Of a stretch of 64,000 nucleotides of DNA, positions 42,555 through 56,948 are shown one piece after another. Both the position numbers and the translations under genes were made by a program. How positions within the stretch are numbered: the stretch's first letter is position 1; every line of letters begins with the position of its first letter. The DNA is from Argentina anserina. Its lineage: Eukaryota; Streptophyta; Magnoliopsida; Rosales; Rosaceae. Below the pieces are notes generated by a model. That model saw only the letters and a program-made list of their open reading frames with translations, had not been told where the DNA came from and searched no databases. The stretch is taken from assembly GCF_933775445.1 (NCBI RefSeq), contig NC_065875.1, positions 17,483,555 to 17,547,554 of the forward strand, read 5' to 3'.

Positions 42555-45500
42555 TATAACGACCCCGAAATTTCGAGCTTAGAAACTCAAAATTTTAAAG
42601 TCGTTAAACACCAAATAATCTCAAATAATCGAAATCATTTAAGCGTAACAGCGGATCACATCTGAGTTTAAAATATAACTCAGTCAAGCCGATTATTACA
42701 AACCCAAATGATAATTCAACATATAACAAATAGAATTGTATAATCCTCACAACAACCTCACAAATAAAATCACACCAAATCACACACACAATCCACGCTG
42801 GAACCTCACCACGACTGGATGCGATCGACTTCGAGTCTTCGGAGTCGTCACTCAATCACCACTACTCAGCACCTGCGGAAGTATCCCCTACACCATTGAA
42901 ATTGGTGCACCGGGATTGCAACACAAACCCGGTAAGCTTTGCAGCTCGTATGAGTAAAATATTAAAATAACTCTCGTCTCATAAAAGACACAACTCCACA
43001 TCAACACAGTATAACGAAAATCATGAGAAAACGAGCAACCCATCTGGTTACTCTAATACTTTCACAAAATGGTAACTAATGAGCGCTGGTACACATCCGT
43101 TACCCCTCACTTAGTATACCGCTGATGTTGGGTAACCACCCGCCACCCAACATCCAAAACAAGCTGAGTACCCATGAGCAGATAACCACCCGTTACCTCC
43201 ATGCAGTACTATGGCAGACAGACTAGAGCTCTAACTGTATCGTAACTTTCGCCCGGCCAAAGGCTAGGTTCCGACTTGCCTCACATGTACAATAATCTCA
43301 CATCATATTGTACCACACATCACGTCCGAAGACAAATCACAATATTTCACATTTTCCGTGATAAAATCATGTACAATAATCACTCATCATATTGTACGTT
43401 TTAAAACTTTCACAATATATCCATAATAAAAATCATAACAGTATATTATATAGCAAACTATATATATTCGTATTTATTTACCATTTATACAATATATACA
43501 TAGTCCACTATATCATATACATGTCATATTTCATAAACACCTGAAACATTACGTACGATAATCTCACATCATATCGTACCATTAAAATCACACATGCACA
43601 ATTTTTTTCTGTTACTGAAATGACTATTTTTAATGAATTAATAACAGTATGTAATTTAATGAACTATATATATATATGTATTTATTACCATTATACTATA
43701 TATACGTAGTCCACTAAGTTATATACATGTTGTAATTCATTAAATAAACACACTTGCAAAAATGTTGAATCACCACGAGGGTAGATTCGTAATTCAGTGA
43801 GATTTTACTCACCTTATTGACTTGAGCGTAATTCCACAATTCGCGATGCTAATTCCTTTCCTCGATTTAACGATCACCTTAAAAGAATAAGAAAAGAATT
43901 TAGAATCGTTTCGTAAACCTTTAAATGCCAAAACAGTAATATACGGTTACTGTTCAGCAATTTTGGTTTATACGAAGTTACTGTTCACTGTTCACTGTTC
44001 ACGGGTACTGTACAATACTCAATTAATACGTATTTCTGTACGTATAAATATTATATACGTATTTCTGTACGTATAAATATTAAATACGTATTTCTGTACG
44101 TATAAATATTATATACGTATTTCTGTACGTATAAATATTAAATACGTATTTCTGTACGTATAAATAATAATACGTATTTCTGTACGTATAAATGTTAATA
44201 CGTATTTCCGTACGTATAAATATTAATACGTATTTCTGTACGTATAAATATTAATACGTATTTCTGTACGTATACGTACGATTTAATGTAAATACAAATT
44301 CAGTAAATAAAATTTACTAAATTACCCTTTTACAAAATTACTTTTTTACATTTACTGAAAGTAATTTATATTTACATTTACCGAAGGTAAAATTTAATTA
44401 CATTTACCGTAGTAAATAAAAATTACATTTACATTTACCGTACACAGTAAATTACCAAAATACCCCTTCAGTCAAAACTAATTACACCGCCTCACACGGC
44501 GGCGCGTGTGGCACACGCGCCACCTCCGGCCGGCAGCGCGTGGGGCCCACGCGCCGAGCCCAAAACCGGTGCGTGTGACGTCACCACCGTGCCTAAACTC
44601 TCCTCCTTTCTCCCCTCTTCCTTCCTCCGCCCCTAGGCAGCCCCTACACCACCCCACGCCTCGCACGCGCCGCCTAAGGCAGCGGTGCTCACCCTCACCT
44701 ACCCCTCCGATCTTCCTCCCAAAAACCATCCGATTCAACCCAAAATCATCACACAATCGTCACACAACATCTCAACATGATTTAAACGCAACCTTACCTA
44801 GATCGGAGTCCAAATCGCGTTGGAAACGATAGAGTTGTCGACAAGCTTCTCGCAGGATCTTCAATCGTCGATCCGGCTCCGTGGCGGCGAAACGATGCAC
44901 GGGGTGCTTGTGGGTGGCGGCTGAAGGTCTCTCGATGTCCCTGGGAATGGCGGTGGAGGTCACGGCGGCTTGGAGGCAGAGAGTGAGGCGTGAGGCAGAG
45001 GGAGACTCGGGGAACGAGTGAAGCTCTTGGCGGCGAGGCAGGGCGCCGCAAGCTCGGTGTCGCGTGCAGGGGATCTTGTGAGGCCGTAGGGAGCGGCGGT
45101 GCTAGCCACGAAGGGCTGAGGTCGGAGATCGGGGAGGGAGAGTGACTTGAGAGAGAGAGAAGGTTTTGGGGAGAGAGAGAGAACCGAGGGAGGCGGGGGA
45201 GAGAGGAACGAAAGGGTTTCCAATTATGGAAACCCTAACTGAAAATATTTCCTTTTATACCCCCTCTCAAAATCGGAAACTAACTTCCGTCATTAATAAC
45301 TTTTACGTACGTCGTCCGATTAGAACGCGTCACATACTCTCGAACTCGTATCGACGAGCTCTACAACTTTCGTGAAGGAAGTTTTCGCAACCGATCGACG
45401 GAATAAAAGTCGATATATACGTTGCGGAAACGTAACGTTTTTCAAATTAAACGTTCCGAGAACGTATCCGTCGCTCGTTTTATAACATCGCAACCAATCA

Positions 45501-45578
45501 CATTCATTCATATTAAAATTCCAAATTTTATAGAATTCAAATCAAACTTAAAATTGTTTGAAATTTAGGGTTATTACA
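42555..45578 (-). repeat. LTR1, long form (3024 bp)
   Basis: Begins TATAACGACC where the others begin TGTAACGACC, and ends GGGTTATTACA. It is 837 bp longer than LTR2 and LTR3; the extra block is 43307-44143 and includes AT-rich sequence and four further copies of a 27-bp tandem repeat. It contains short GC-rich open frames (for example 44506-44832) that are chance frames repeated in each LTR. Confidence 0.9.
44027..44275. repeat. 27-bp tandem repeat in LTR1 (nine copies)
   Basis: The unit carries TACGTATTTCTGTACGTA followed by TAAATATTA-like sequence. Nine copies are present here; LTR2 (49828-49963) and LTR3 (55513-55648) keep five, starting from the fifth copy. Each unit contains TACGTA twice, itself a palindrome. 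Confidence 0.9.
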
Positions 45579-48500
45579 ATCTACCCCCCTTAAAGGAATT
45601 TCGTCCCGAAATTCAAACCCACTCAGCGAACAACTGTGGATATCTGATCATCATGTCCGACTCTAGCTTCCATGATGCATCACCTTCATCATGATGGTTC
45701 TACAATACCTTGACTAGCTCCACTTCCTTCCTCCAAAGCTTCTTTGTGGATCTATTCAAAATACAAACCGGCTCAAAACAAAAGTGGTATCTTCCTTCAC
45801 CTCAATGGTGTTATGATCGATCACATATGCGACACATCAGGATCATACTTCCTCAACATGGAAATGTAGAAGACGTTGTGAACGTCCGACATGCTAGTAG
45901 GCAAGGCTAGTTTTCCCACCTTCTCGAGAATCTCAAAGGCCCAACATACCTCGGCCAACTTTTCTTTCTTGTCAAATCTCACTACACCCAAATTTGGCCC
46001 AACAGATAGGTGATCGACATGGACCACCTTAAGTGCCTCATAGGGTACCATGCCGATGCTGGAATGGTAACTGTCGTTGTAGGCGAACTCAATCAATCTC
46101 AAATGATTTCACAGCTACCTTACAATCCAGCATACGAGTTCTCAACCTATCTGCTGTTACCTCAAACTTCCTCCATTAGACAATTTGTCACATGTCCTAA
46201 CAATAATAGTTGCAAGTGAGCTACTCAAAATATAATCATCCTCTCGAAACATAATGATGTTTTCAGCATGGAGGCGTTGACGCCCTATTTTGTCTAGTTC
46301 ACCCCTCTCTTGCGATTTGACAGACTATCCTCACGTCAAGAGGTAGCTCCTACCACTGAGCAGGGTCAAAACTCTCAACATCTAACATGAGTCAAATCAA
46401 TGGTTAACACATGCCTCCTACTTACATTACACATAGTGATTTTCAAATAAACATGCTTTATCACGACAATAACTTCATGACTTCACCACAATGCATCGCT
46501 AGAATAACGAATATCCCAATCCTTCCAATCAACAAAATAATCTCATTTCAAGATCATCTTATTATAACCATAAAAGTTGTCGTGCATGATACCCACCCAA
46601 GTACCCTATTTGTATCGGTATCACTATAAGGAAATCTTAACTCATCGAGTTCACAACCATCACAAAACACCATCTTGGACTATGAATTACTCTCAAACAG
46701 TTCACCAGAGAATCGACTAATATACGCAAAAGGCTGTAGAAAATTCTACCACCACCACAAGAGAGATGCATCACGCATCCTACCCCTCTCATCAAAACTT
46801 ACCATCGAAAATTAATTTCTGCTTCTTGCTTCCCTGAGTGGTGTGCCACAATTTACAAGTTAGACCAAGGTGGTATTTATCCCACAACGGTGAAACATGA
46901 AAATTAAGCGAATTTACAGCGCAAAAGCCTACAAGACCGCGACCGAGATATACTTTACCCCCTGGTTCATACATGCCTCAAATTCATGACATACGGTCCC
47001 ACACAAACGCCCCAGTGGCATCATCTAACATATTGATTTCCCCCACCGTCGTAGTACTAATAAGTTCTGCAATTAATTCAACAACAGAAGCTGGTTATTG
47101 GGTCTATTGTCTCCTCAAAATCAACCCAAAAATGGTTGCTACACCACCACTATAAACAGTTGTTTCTTTACTTTCATTAAGAACTCTCATGGTCGACACA
47201 TTCGGCCAACATAACTTCTCCGCAAACAGCAATATAATTGATTACTCTTTATCGTAGAATTATCCCTTATTGAACACCTCAGTCAACTTCGCCTTATCCA
47301 ACAATAATAATCTGATGCATGGAGGGAAGAAGTGCATCTAAGTCTTCCCATACTAACACCACTTGCACTTGAAAAGAAAATTGATTTTTCAACCATTTCT
47401 TTATCGGTTGGAAGGTGCTTGTCACGAAAATTCGTCAAAACACCATTAAGCTAAGGTCATCTCATACCTTACCTTCAATAGAGTTACTTCACCGCCATTG
47501 CGTCTCATTTGGACCTGTAGCATTGTGAAGTTCAAATCCCCAACACCAAAATAATTAAATCCTGAAAGATCAGCGTTCTCAATTAAATGCTCATCTAGCA
47601 AAATAATTAATTCGTGACGTCAAAATGAAATTTCTCTAACACATTAGATTTCTTGCTCAGCCAAGAACAATGTGTAACTTCAATTGTCAATGTCCGAAAC
47701 AAAACGAGTTGAAACGCAACCACGACGTATGTGAATCTCAGTTTAATAATTGTATCACCACCTTAAGGACGTATCACACACATCATCAATCCTAGGTAAA
47801 TGATACATAGTCTTGATGGTCACCTTAATCATTCCCCTATAATTCACACTCAACCGCATGAGACTTCTTTTTATTCACGAATAACACCGGCACCACTCAA
47901 GCTGAGACACTAGGTTTGATGCACCCTAGGTCTAATATGTCATCTATCTGCTCTTTCAATTCCTTAAACTCGTTCTTTCCCAATCCCATAAGGCGCCTTT
48001 GATACAGATGCTATACCAAGCACATCATCAATAAGGAAATCACCAACTCTCGAAGAAGGTAACTCAGCATCTCCTGAAACACCTCACTATACTCGAATAG
48101 TAGAACAATGTCTGTGATAGCCACTTCTAGATCCACAAACTCCACATTTTCCAAGACTCTAGCTATCATGGCATTATCCGACTCGAGGCACAGATACGAA
48201 ACTCTGGTTTCCTGGGTCTATGAAAGAACTCATCATGTCCACACAATCAATCACCGCGTACTGCGGCCTCAACCAATCAATTCCTCAGATCACATCATAG
48301 TGTGGTCCGGAATCACTATCAAATAAGCAGAGAACTCTCTACTTCCAATCACAATAGGACAAGCCTTTCATTGTCTCCAATTTCGAGGAACACTCCAAAA
48401 GCGAAGTGACACATAAAGAGTTTCCCATAGGCGTAGGAATCAATCCTAACCCCTCCACTGCCAACTATCAATAAATGAATATGGCTATCATCCTCTTTTC

Positions 48501-49076
48501 TAACTCAGAGTACTCAATCATCACCAAGTAGGTCCCAATACTCCGATCCAGTGGTCCGCTACCATATGATCCAAGCGTCATGAAATGACAGCACTAGCAG
48601 CTCACTCATGTCCTTGATCAACCTCAACACACGACTATCGTCTCTAACGATAGCAACAAGATCAACTTGTCTTTCCAGTGGAGCAGCCTCCTCAAAAAGG
48701 TTCTCCACATTGCGGACTCGGCCTGCAGCCCTAACTCGGCCTCGACCTCTCGTCCGTCCTCGGCCCTGTCCACGGCCATTTTCCAATTTCATCACCATTC
48801 AACAATTAACACTCGGTCATATATGTGAAGTCTCGAATTCGACAAAATAGATCCGACTGATATCAATCATGAAATTTCAGAAGGAGGTGAATCATCGGAG
48901 TATCGTCACAATACTCTCTACAGGACCAAACCATAAGGTGTGGCTCCTAACACTCTCGCGTACCCGACGACATATCAATACCGAGGAGCATGTGATGGGA
49001 GCCCGCCTGCAGTCGGATCATCGCTCCCGGATGATATTGATAATCGCCAAATACACACTTAGGCTCTGATACCAAC
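45579..49076 (-). mobile_element. Gypsy internal region A, decayed
   Basis: Minus-strand remnants include a basic start just after the primer-binding site (ENGRGQGRGRTRGRGRVR at about 48790-48740), a reverse-transcriptase-proximal piece near 47930-48170, and the end of integrase at 46102-45821 (EFAYNDSYHSSIGMVPYEAL; LPTSMSDVHNVFYISMLRKY), which are typical Ty3/gypsy sequences. At 3.5 kb it is much shorter than a full gag-pol (about 4.5-5 kb) and has many stops. Confidence 0.8.
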
Positions 49077-51263
49077 TGTAACGACCCCGAAATTTCGAGC
49101 TTAGAAACTCAAAATTTTAAAGTCGTTAAACACCAAATAATCTCAAATAATCGAAATCATTTAAGCGTAACAGCGGATCACATCTGAGTTTAAAATATAA
49201 CTCAGTCAAGCCGATTATTACAAACCCAAATGATAATTCAACATATAACAAATGGAATTGTATAATCCTCACAACAACCTCACAAATAAAATCACACCAA
49301 ATCACACACACAATCCACGCTGGAACCTCACCACGACTGGATGCGATCGACTTCGAGTCTTCGGAGTCGTCACTCAATCACCACTACTCAGCACCTGCGG
49401 AAGTATCCCCTACACCATTGAAATTGGTGCACCGGGATTGCAACACAAACCCGGTAAGCTTTGCAGCTCGTATGAGTAAAATATTAAAATAACTCTCGTC
49501 TCATAAAAGACACAACTCCACATCAACACAGTATAACGAAAATCATGAGAAAACGAGCAACCCATCTGGTTACTCTAATACTTTCACAAAATGGTAACTA
49601 ATGAGCGCTGGTACACATCCGTTACCCCTCACTTAGTATACCGCTGATGTTGGGTAACCACCCGCCACCCAACATCCAAAACAAGCTGAGTACCCATGAG
49701 CAGATAACCACCCGTTACCTCCATGCAGTACTATGGCAGACAGACTAGAGCTCTAACTGTATCGTAACTTTCGCCCGGCCAAAGGCTAGGTTCCGACTTG
49801 CCTCACATGTACAATAATCTCACATCATACGTATTTCTGTACGTATAAATAATAATACGTATTTCTGTACGTATAAATGTTAATACGTATTTCCGTACGT
49901 ATAAATATTAATACGTATTTCTGTACGTATAAATATTAATACGTATTTCTGTACGTATACGTACGATTTAATGTAAATACAAATTCAGTAAATAAAATTT
50001 ACTAAATTACCCTTTTACAAAATTACTTTTTTACATTTACTGAAAGTAATTTATATTTACATTTACCGAAGGTAAAATTTAATTACATTTACCGTAGTAA
50101 ATAAAAATTACATTTACATTTACCGTACACAGTAAATTACCAAAATACCCCTTCAGTCAAAACTAATTACACCGCCTCACACGGCGGCGCGTGTGGCACA
50201 CGCGCCACCTCCGGCCGGCAGCGCGTGGGGCCCACGCGCCGAGCCCAAAACCGGTGCGTGTGACGTCACCACCGTGCCTAAACTCTCCTCCTTTCTCCCC
50301 TCTTCCTTCCTCCGCCCCTAGGCAGCCCCTACACCACCCCACGCCTCGCACGCGCCGCCTAAGGCAGCGGTGCTCACCCTCACCTACCCCTCCGATCTTC
50401 CTCCCAAAAACCATCCGATTCAACCCAAAATCATCACACAATCGTCACACAACATCTCAACATGATTTAAACGCAACCTTACCTAGATCGGAGTCCAAAT
50501 CGCGTTGGAAACGATAGAGTTGTCGACAAGCTTCTCGCAGGATCTTCAATCGTCGATCCGGCTCCGTGGCGGCGAAACGATGCACGGGGTGCTTGTGGGT
50601 GGCGGCTGAAGGTCTCTCGATGTCCCTGGGAATGGCGGTGGAGGTCACGGCGGCTTGGAGGCAGAGAGTGAGGCGTGAGGCAGAGGGAGACTCGGGGAAC
50701 AAGTGAAGCTCTTGGCGGCGAGGCAGGGCGCCGCAAGCTCGGTGTCGCGTGCAGGGGATCTTGTGAGGCCGTAGGGAGCGGCGGTGCTAGCCACGAAGGG
50801 CTGAGGTCGGAGATCGGGGAGGGAGAGTGACTTGAGAGAGAGAGAAGGTTTCGGGGAGAGAGAGAGAACCGAGGGAGGCGGGGGAGAGAGGAACGAAAGG
50901 GTTTCCAATTATGGAAACCCTAACTGAAAATATTTCCTTTTATACCCCCTCTCAAAATCGGAAACTAACTTCCGTCATTAATAATTTTTACGTACATCGT
51001 CCGATTAGAACGCGTCACATACTCTCGAACTCGTATCGACGAGCTCTACAACTTTCGTGAAGGAAGTTTTCGCAACCGATCGACGGAATAAAAGTCGATA
51101 TATACGTTGCGGAAACGTAACGTTTTTCAAATTAAACGTTCCGAGAACGTATCCGTCGCTCGTTTTATAACATCGCAACCAATCACATTCATTCATATTA
51201 AAATTCCAAATTTTATAGAATTCAAATCAAACTTAAAATTGTTTGAAATTTAGGGTTATTACA
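49077..51263 (-). repeat. LTR2 (2187 bp), shared by both units
   Basis: Begins TGTAACGACC and ends GGGTTATTACA. It shares the 837-bp deletion with LTR3. Among the few differences seen by eye it sides with LTR3 against LTR1 at about 49255, 50851 and 50984, and has private changes near 50701 and 50996. Confidence 0.9.
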
Positions 51264-54200
51264 ATCTACCCCCCTTAAAGGAATTTCGTCCCGAAATTCA
51301 AACCCACTCAGCGAACAACTGTGGATATCTGATCATCATGTCCGACTCTAGCTTCCATGATGCATCACCTTCATCATGATGGTTCTACAATACCTTGACT
51401 AGCTCCACTTCCTTCCTCCAAAGCTTCTTTGTGGATCTATTCAAAATACAAACCGGCTCAAAACAAAAGTGGTATCTTCCTTCACCTCAATGGTGTTATG
51501 ATCGATCACATATGCGACACATCAGGATCATACTTCCTCAACATGGAAATGTAGAAGACGTTGTGAACGTCCGACATGCTAGTAGGCAAGGCTAGTTTTC
51601 CCACCTTCTCGAGAATCTCAAAGGCCCAACATACCTCGGCCAACTTTTCTTTCTTGTCAAATCTCACTACACCCAAATTTGGCCCAACAGATAGGTGATC
51701 GACATGGACCACCTTAAGTGCCTCATAGGGTACCATGCCGATGCTGGAATGGTAACTGTCGTTGTAGGCGAACTCAATCAATCTCAAATGATTTCACAGC
51801 TACCTTACAATCCAGCATACGAGTTCTCAACCTATCTGCTGTTACCTCAAACTTCCTCCATTAGACAATTTGTCACATGTCCTAACAATAATAGTTGCAA
51901 GTGAGCTACTCAAAATATAATCATCCTCTCGAAACATAATGATGTTTTCAGCATGGAGGCGTTGACGCCCTATTTTGTCTAGTTCACCCCTCTCTTGCGA
52001 TTTGACAGACTATCCTCACGTCAAGAGGTAGCTCCTACCACTGAGCAGGGTCAAAACTCTCAACATCTAACATGAGTCAAATCAATGGTTAACACATGCC
52101 TCCTACTTACATTACACATAGTGATTTTCAAATAAACATGCTTTATCACGACAATAACTTCATGACTTCACCACAATGCATCGCTAGAATAACGAATATC
52201 CCAATCCTTCCAATCAACAAAATAATCTCATTTCAAGATCATCTTATTATAACCATAAAAGTTGTCGTGCATGATACCCACCCAAGTACCCTATTTGTAT
52301 CGGTATCACTATAAGGAAATCTTAACTCATCGAGTTCACAACCATCACAAAACACCATCTTGGACTATGAATTACTCTCAAACAGTTCACCAGAGAATCG
52401 ACTAATATACGCAAAAGGCTGTAGAAAATTCTACCACCACCACAAGAGAGATGCATCACGCATCCTACCCCTCTCATCAAAACTTACCATCGAAAATTAA
52501 TTTCTGCTTCTTGCTTCCCTGAGTGGTGTGCCACAATTTACAAGTTAGACCAAGGTGGTATTTATCCCACAACGGTGAAACATGAAAATTAAGCGAATTT
52601 ACAGCGCAAAAGCCTACAAGACCGCGACCGAGATATACTTTACCCCCTGGTTCATACATGCCTCAAATTCATGACATACGGTCCCACACAAACGCCCCAG
52701 TGGCATCATCTAACATATTGATTTCCCCCACCGTCGTAGTACTAATAAGTTCTGCAATTAATTCAACAACAGAAGCTGGTTATTGGGTCTATTGTCTCCT
52801 CAAAATCAACCCAAAAATGGTTGCTACACCACCACTATAAACAGTTGTTTCTTTACTTTCATTAAGAACTCTCATGGTCGACACATTCGGCCAACATAAC
52901 TTCTCCGCAAACAGCAATATAATTGATTACTCTTTATCGTAGAATTATCCCTTATTGAACACCTCAGTCAACTTCGCCTTATCCAACAATAATAATCTGA
53001 TGCATGGAGGGAAGAAGTGCATCTAAGTCTTCCCATACTAACACCACTTGCACTTGAAAAGAAAATTGATTTTTCAACCATTTCTTTATCGGTTGGAAGG
53101 TGCTTGTCACGAAAATTCGTCAAAACACCATTAAGCTAAGGTCATCTCATACCTTACCTTCAATAGAGTTACTTCACCGCCATTGCGTCTCATTTGGACC
53201 TGTAGCATTGTGAAGTTCAAATCCCCAACACCAAAATAATTAAATCCTGAAAGATCAGCGTTCTCAATTAAATGCTCATCTAGCAAAATAATTAATTCGT
53301 GACGTCAAAATGAAATTTCTCTAACACATTAGATTTCTTGCTCAGCCAAGAACAATGTGTAACTTCAATTGTCAATGTCCGAAACAAAACGAGTTGAAAC
53401 GCAACCACGACGTATGTGAATCTCAGTTTAATAATTGTATCACCACCTTAAGGACGTATCACACACATCATCAATCCTAGGTAAATGATACATAGTCTTG
53501 ATGGTCACCTTAATCATTCCCCTATAATTCACACTCAACCGCATGAGACTTCTTTTTATTCACGAATAACACCGGCACCACTCAAGCTGAGACACTAGGT
53601 TTGATGCACCCTAGGTCTAATATGTCATCTATCTGCTCTTTCAATTCCTTAAACTCGTTCTTTCCCAATCCCATAAGGCGCCTTTGATACAGATGATATA
53701 CCAAGCACATCATCAATAAGGAAATCACCAACTCTCGAAGAAGGTAACTCAGCATCTCCTGAAACACCTCACTATACTCGAATAGTAGAACAATGTCTGT
53801 GATAGCCACTTCTAGATCCACAAACTCCACATTTTCCAAGACTCTAGCTATCATGGCATTATCCGACTCGAGGCACAGATACGAAACTCTGGTTTCCTGG
53901 GTCTATGAAAGAACTCATCATGTCCACACAATCAATCACCGCGTACTGCGGCCTCAACCAATCAATTCCTCAGATCACATCATAGTGTGGTCCGGAATCA
54001 CTATCAAATAAGCAGAGAACTCTCTACTTCCAATCACAATAGGACAAGCCTTTCATTGTCTCCAATTTCGAGGAACACTCCAAAAGCGAAGTGACACATA
54101 AAGAGTTTCCCATAGGCGTAGGAATCAATCCTAACCCCTCCACTGCCAACTATCAATAAATGAATATGGCTATCATCCTCTTTTCTAACTCAGAGTACTC

Positions 54201-54761
54201 AATCATCACCAAGTAGGTCCCAATACTCCGATCCAGTGGTCCGCTACCATATGATCCAAGCGTCATGAAATGACAGCACTAGCAGCTCACTCATGTCCTT
54301 GATCAACCTCAACACACGACTATCGTCTCTAACGATAGCAACAAGATCAACTTGTCTTTCCAGTGGAGCAGCCTCCTCAAAAAGGTTCTCCACATTGCGG
54401 ACTCGGCCTGCAGCCCTAACTCGGCCTCGACCTCTCGTCCGTCCTCGGCCCTGTCCACGGCCATTTTCCAATTTCATCACCATTCAACAATTAACACTCG
54501 GTCATATATGTGAAGTCTCGAATTCGACAAAATAGATCCGACTGATATCAATCATGAAATTTCAGAAGGAGGTGAATCATCGGAGTATCGTCACAATACT
54601 CTCTACAGGACCAAACCATAAGGTGTGGCTCCTAACACTCTCGCGTACCCGACGACATATCAATACCGAGGAGCATGTGATGGGAGCCCGCCTGCAGTCG
54701 GATCATCGCTCCCGGATGATATTGATAATCGCCAAATACACACTTAGGCTCTGATACCAAC
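51264..54761 (-). mobile_element. Gypsy internal region B, decayed
   Basis: Nearly identical to region A over its full 3498 bp. One difference, near 53695 (gatgatatacc where A has gatgctatacc), removes a stop on the minus strand and leaves a 90-codon frame, 53854-53582, whose end (KELKEQIDDILDLGCIKPSV) is the gypsy reverse-transcriptase entry motif. Without coding continuity this change is probably chance. Confidence 0.8.
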
Positions 54762-56948
54762 TGTAACGACCCCGAAATTTCGAGCTTAGAAACTCAAAAT
54801 TTTAAAGTCGTTAAACACCAAATAATCTCAAATAATCGAAATCATTTAAGCGTAACAGCGGATCACATCTGAGTTTAAAATATAACTCAGTCAAGCCGAT
54901 TATTACAAACCCAAATGATAATTCAACATATAACAAATGGAATTGTATAATCCTCACAACAACCTCACAAATAAAATCACACCAAATCACACACACAATC
55001 CACGCTGGAACCTCACCACGACTGGATGCGATCGACTTCGAGTCTTCGGAGTCGTCACTCAATCACCACTACTCAGCACCTGCGGAAGTATCCCCTACAC
55101 CATTGAAATTGGTGCACCGGGATTGCAACACAAACCCGGTAAGCTTTGCAGCTCGTATGAGTAAAATATTAAAATAACTCTCGTCTCATAAAAGACACAA
55201 CTCCACATCAACACAGTATAACGAAAATCATGAGAAAACGAGCAACCCATCTGGTTACTCTAATACTTTCACAAAATGGTAACTAATGAGCGCTGGTACA
55301 CATCCGTTACCCCTCACTTAGTATACCGCTGATGTTGGGTAACCACCCGCCACCCAACATCCAAAACAAGCTGAGTACCCATGAGCAGATAACCACCCGT
55401 TACCTCCATGCAGTACTATGGCAGACATACTAGAGCTCTAACTGTATCGTAACTTTCGCCCGGCCAAAGGCTAGGTTCCGACTTGCCTCACATGTACAAT
55501 AATCTCACATCATACGTATTTCTGTACGTATAAATAATAATACGTATTTCTGTACGTATAAATGTTAATACGTATTTCCGTACGTATAAATATTAATACG
55601 TATTTCTGTACGTATAAATATTAATACGTATTTCTGTACGTATACGTACGATTTAATGTAAATACAAATTCAGTAAATAAAATTTACTAAATTACCCTTT
55701 TACAAAATTACTTTTTTACATTTACTGAAAGTAATTTATATTTACATTTACCGAAGGTAAAATTTAATTACATTTACCGTAGTAAATAAAAATTACATTT
55801 ACATTTACCGTACACAGTAAATTACCAAAATACCCCTTCAGTCAAAACTAATTACACCGCCTCACACGGCGGCGCGTGTGGCACACGCGCCACCTCCGGC
55901 CGGCAGCGCGTGGGGCCCACGCGCCGAGCCCAAAACCGGTGCGTGTGACGTCACCACCGTGCCTAAACTCTCCTCCTTTCTCCCCTCTTCCTTCCTCCGC
56001 CCCTAGGCAGCCCCTACACCACCCCACGCCTCGCACGCGCCGCCTAAGGCAGCGGTGCTCACCCTCACCTACCCCTCCGATCTTCCTCCCAAAAACCATC
56101 CGATTCAACCCAAAATCATCACACAATCGTCACACAACATCTCAACATGATTTAAACGCAACCTTACCTAGATCGGAGTCCAAATCGCGTTGGAAACGAT
56201 AGAGTTGTCGACAAGCTTCTCGCAGGATCTTCAATCGTCGATCCGGCTCCGTGGCGGCGAAACGATGCACGGGGTGCTTGTGGGTGGCGGCTGAAGGTCT
56301 CTCGATGTCCCTGGGAATGGCGGTGGAGGTCACGGCGGCTTGGAGGCAGAGAGTGAGGCGTGAGGCAGAGGGAGACTCGGGGAACGAGTGAAGCTCTTGG
56401 CGGCGAGGCAGGGCGCCGCAAGCTCGGTGTCGCGTGCAGGGGATCTTGTGAGGCCGTAGGGAGCGGCGGTGCTAGCCACGAAGGGCTGAGGTCGGAGATC
56501 GGGGAGGGAGAGTGACTTGAGAGAGAGAGAAGGTTTCGGGGAGAGAGAGAGAACCGAGGGAGGCGGGGGAGAGAGGAACGAAAGGGTTTCCAATTATGGA
56601 AACCCTAACTGAAAATATTTCCTTTTATACCCCCTCTCAAAATCGGAAACTAACTTCCGTCATTAATAATTTTTACGTACGTCGTCCGATTAGAACGCGT
56701 CACATACTCTCGAACTCGTATCGACGAGCTCTACAACTTTCGTGAAGGAAGTTTTCGCAACCGATCGACGGAATAAAAGTCGATATATACGTTGCGGAAA
56801 CGTAACGTTTTTCAAATTAAACGTTCCGAGAACGTATCCGTCGCTCGTTTTATAACATCGCAACCAATCACATTCATTCATATTAAAATTCCAAATTTTA
56901 TAGAATTCAAATCAAACTTAAAATTGTTTGAAATTTAGGGTTATTACA
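54762..56948 (-). repeat. LTR3 (2187 bp)
   Basis: Same length and same internal deletion as LTR2. A private T at about 55428 (gcagacaTactag) separates it from LTR1 and LTR2. The TTGCA target copy follows immediately. Confidence 0.9.

Larger units (their letters stand above)
42555..56948 (-). mobile_element. Three-LTR Ty3/gypsy-derived element (LTR-int-LTR-int-LTR)
   Basis: Three LTRs (42555-45578, 49077-51263, 54762-56948) alternate with two 3498-bp internal regions (45579-49076, 51264-54761). The repeat period of the last two units is 5685 bp. A single TTGCA duplication flanks the whole block (42550-42554 and 56949-56953), so it entered as one insertion and was later expanded. The element reads on the minus strand: primer-binding sites complementary to TGGTATCAGAGC lie just left of LTR2 and LTR3 (49063-49074 and 54748-54759), and a polypurine tract lies right of LTR1 and LTR2. 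The internal regions hold only remnants of gag and pol, so the element is non-autonomous. Confidence 0.9.

Noticed and set aside
43081..43260. Possible CRISPR-like short repeats in the LTR
   Set aside because: This is a plant genome, and spacing and units do not fit; they are ordinary diverged LTR repeats.
44506..44832. GC-rich 108-codon frames repeated in all three LTRs (also near 50191 and 55876)
   Set aside because: They are low-complexity frames on both strands with no domain; their conservation reflects LTR identity only.
53582..53854. 90-codon frame unique to gypsy internal region B
   Set aside because: It opens through a single base difference from region A and has no start or continuation; it is a pol remnant, not a gene.
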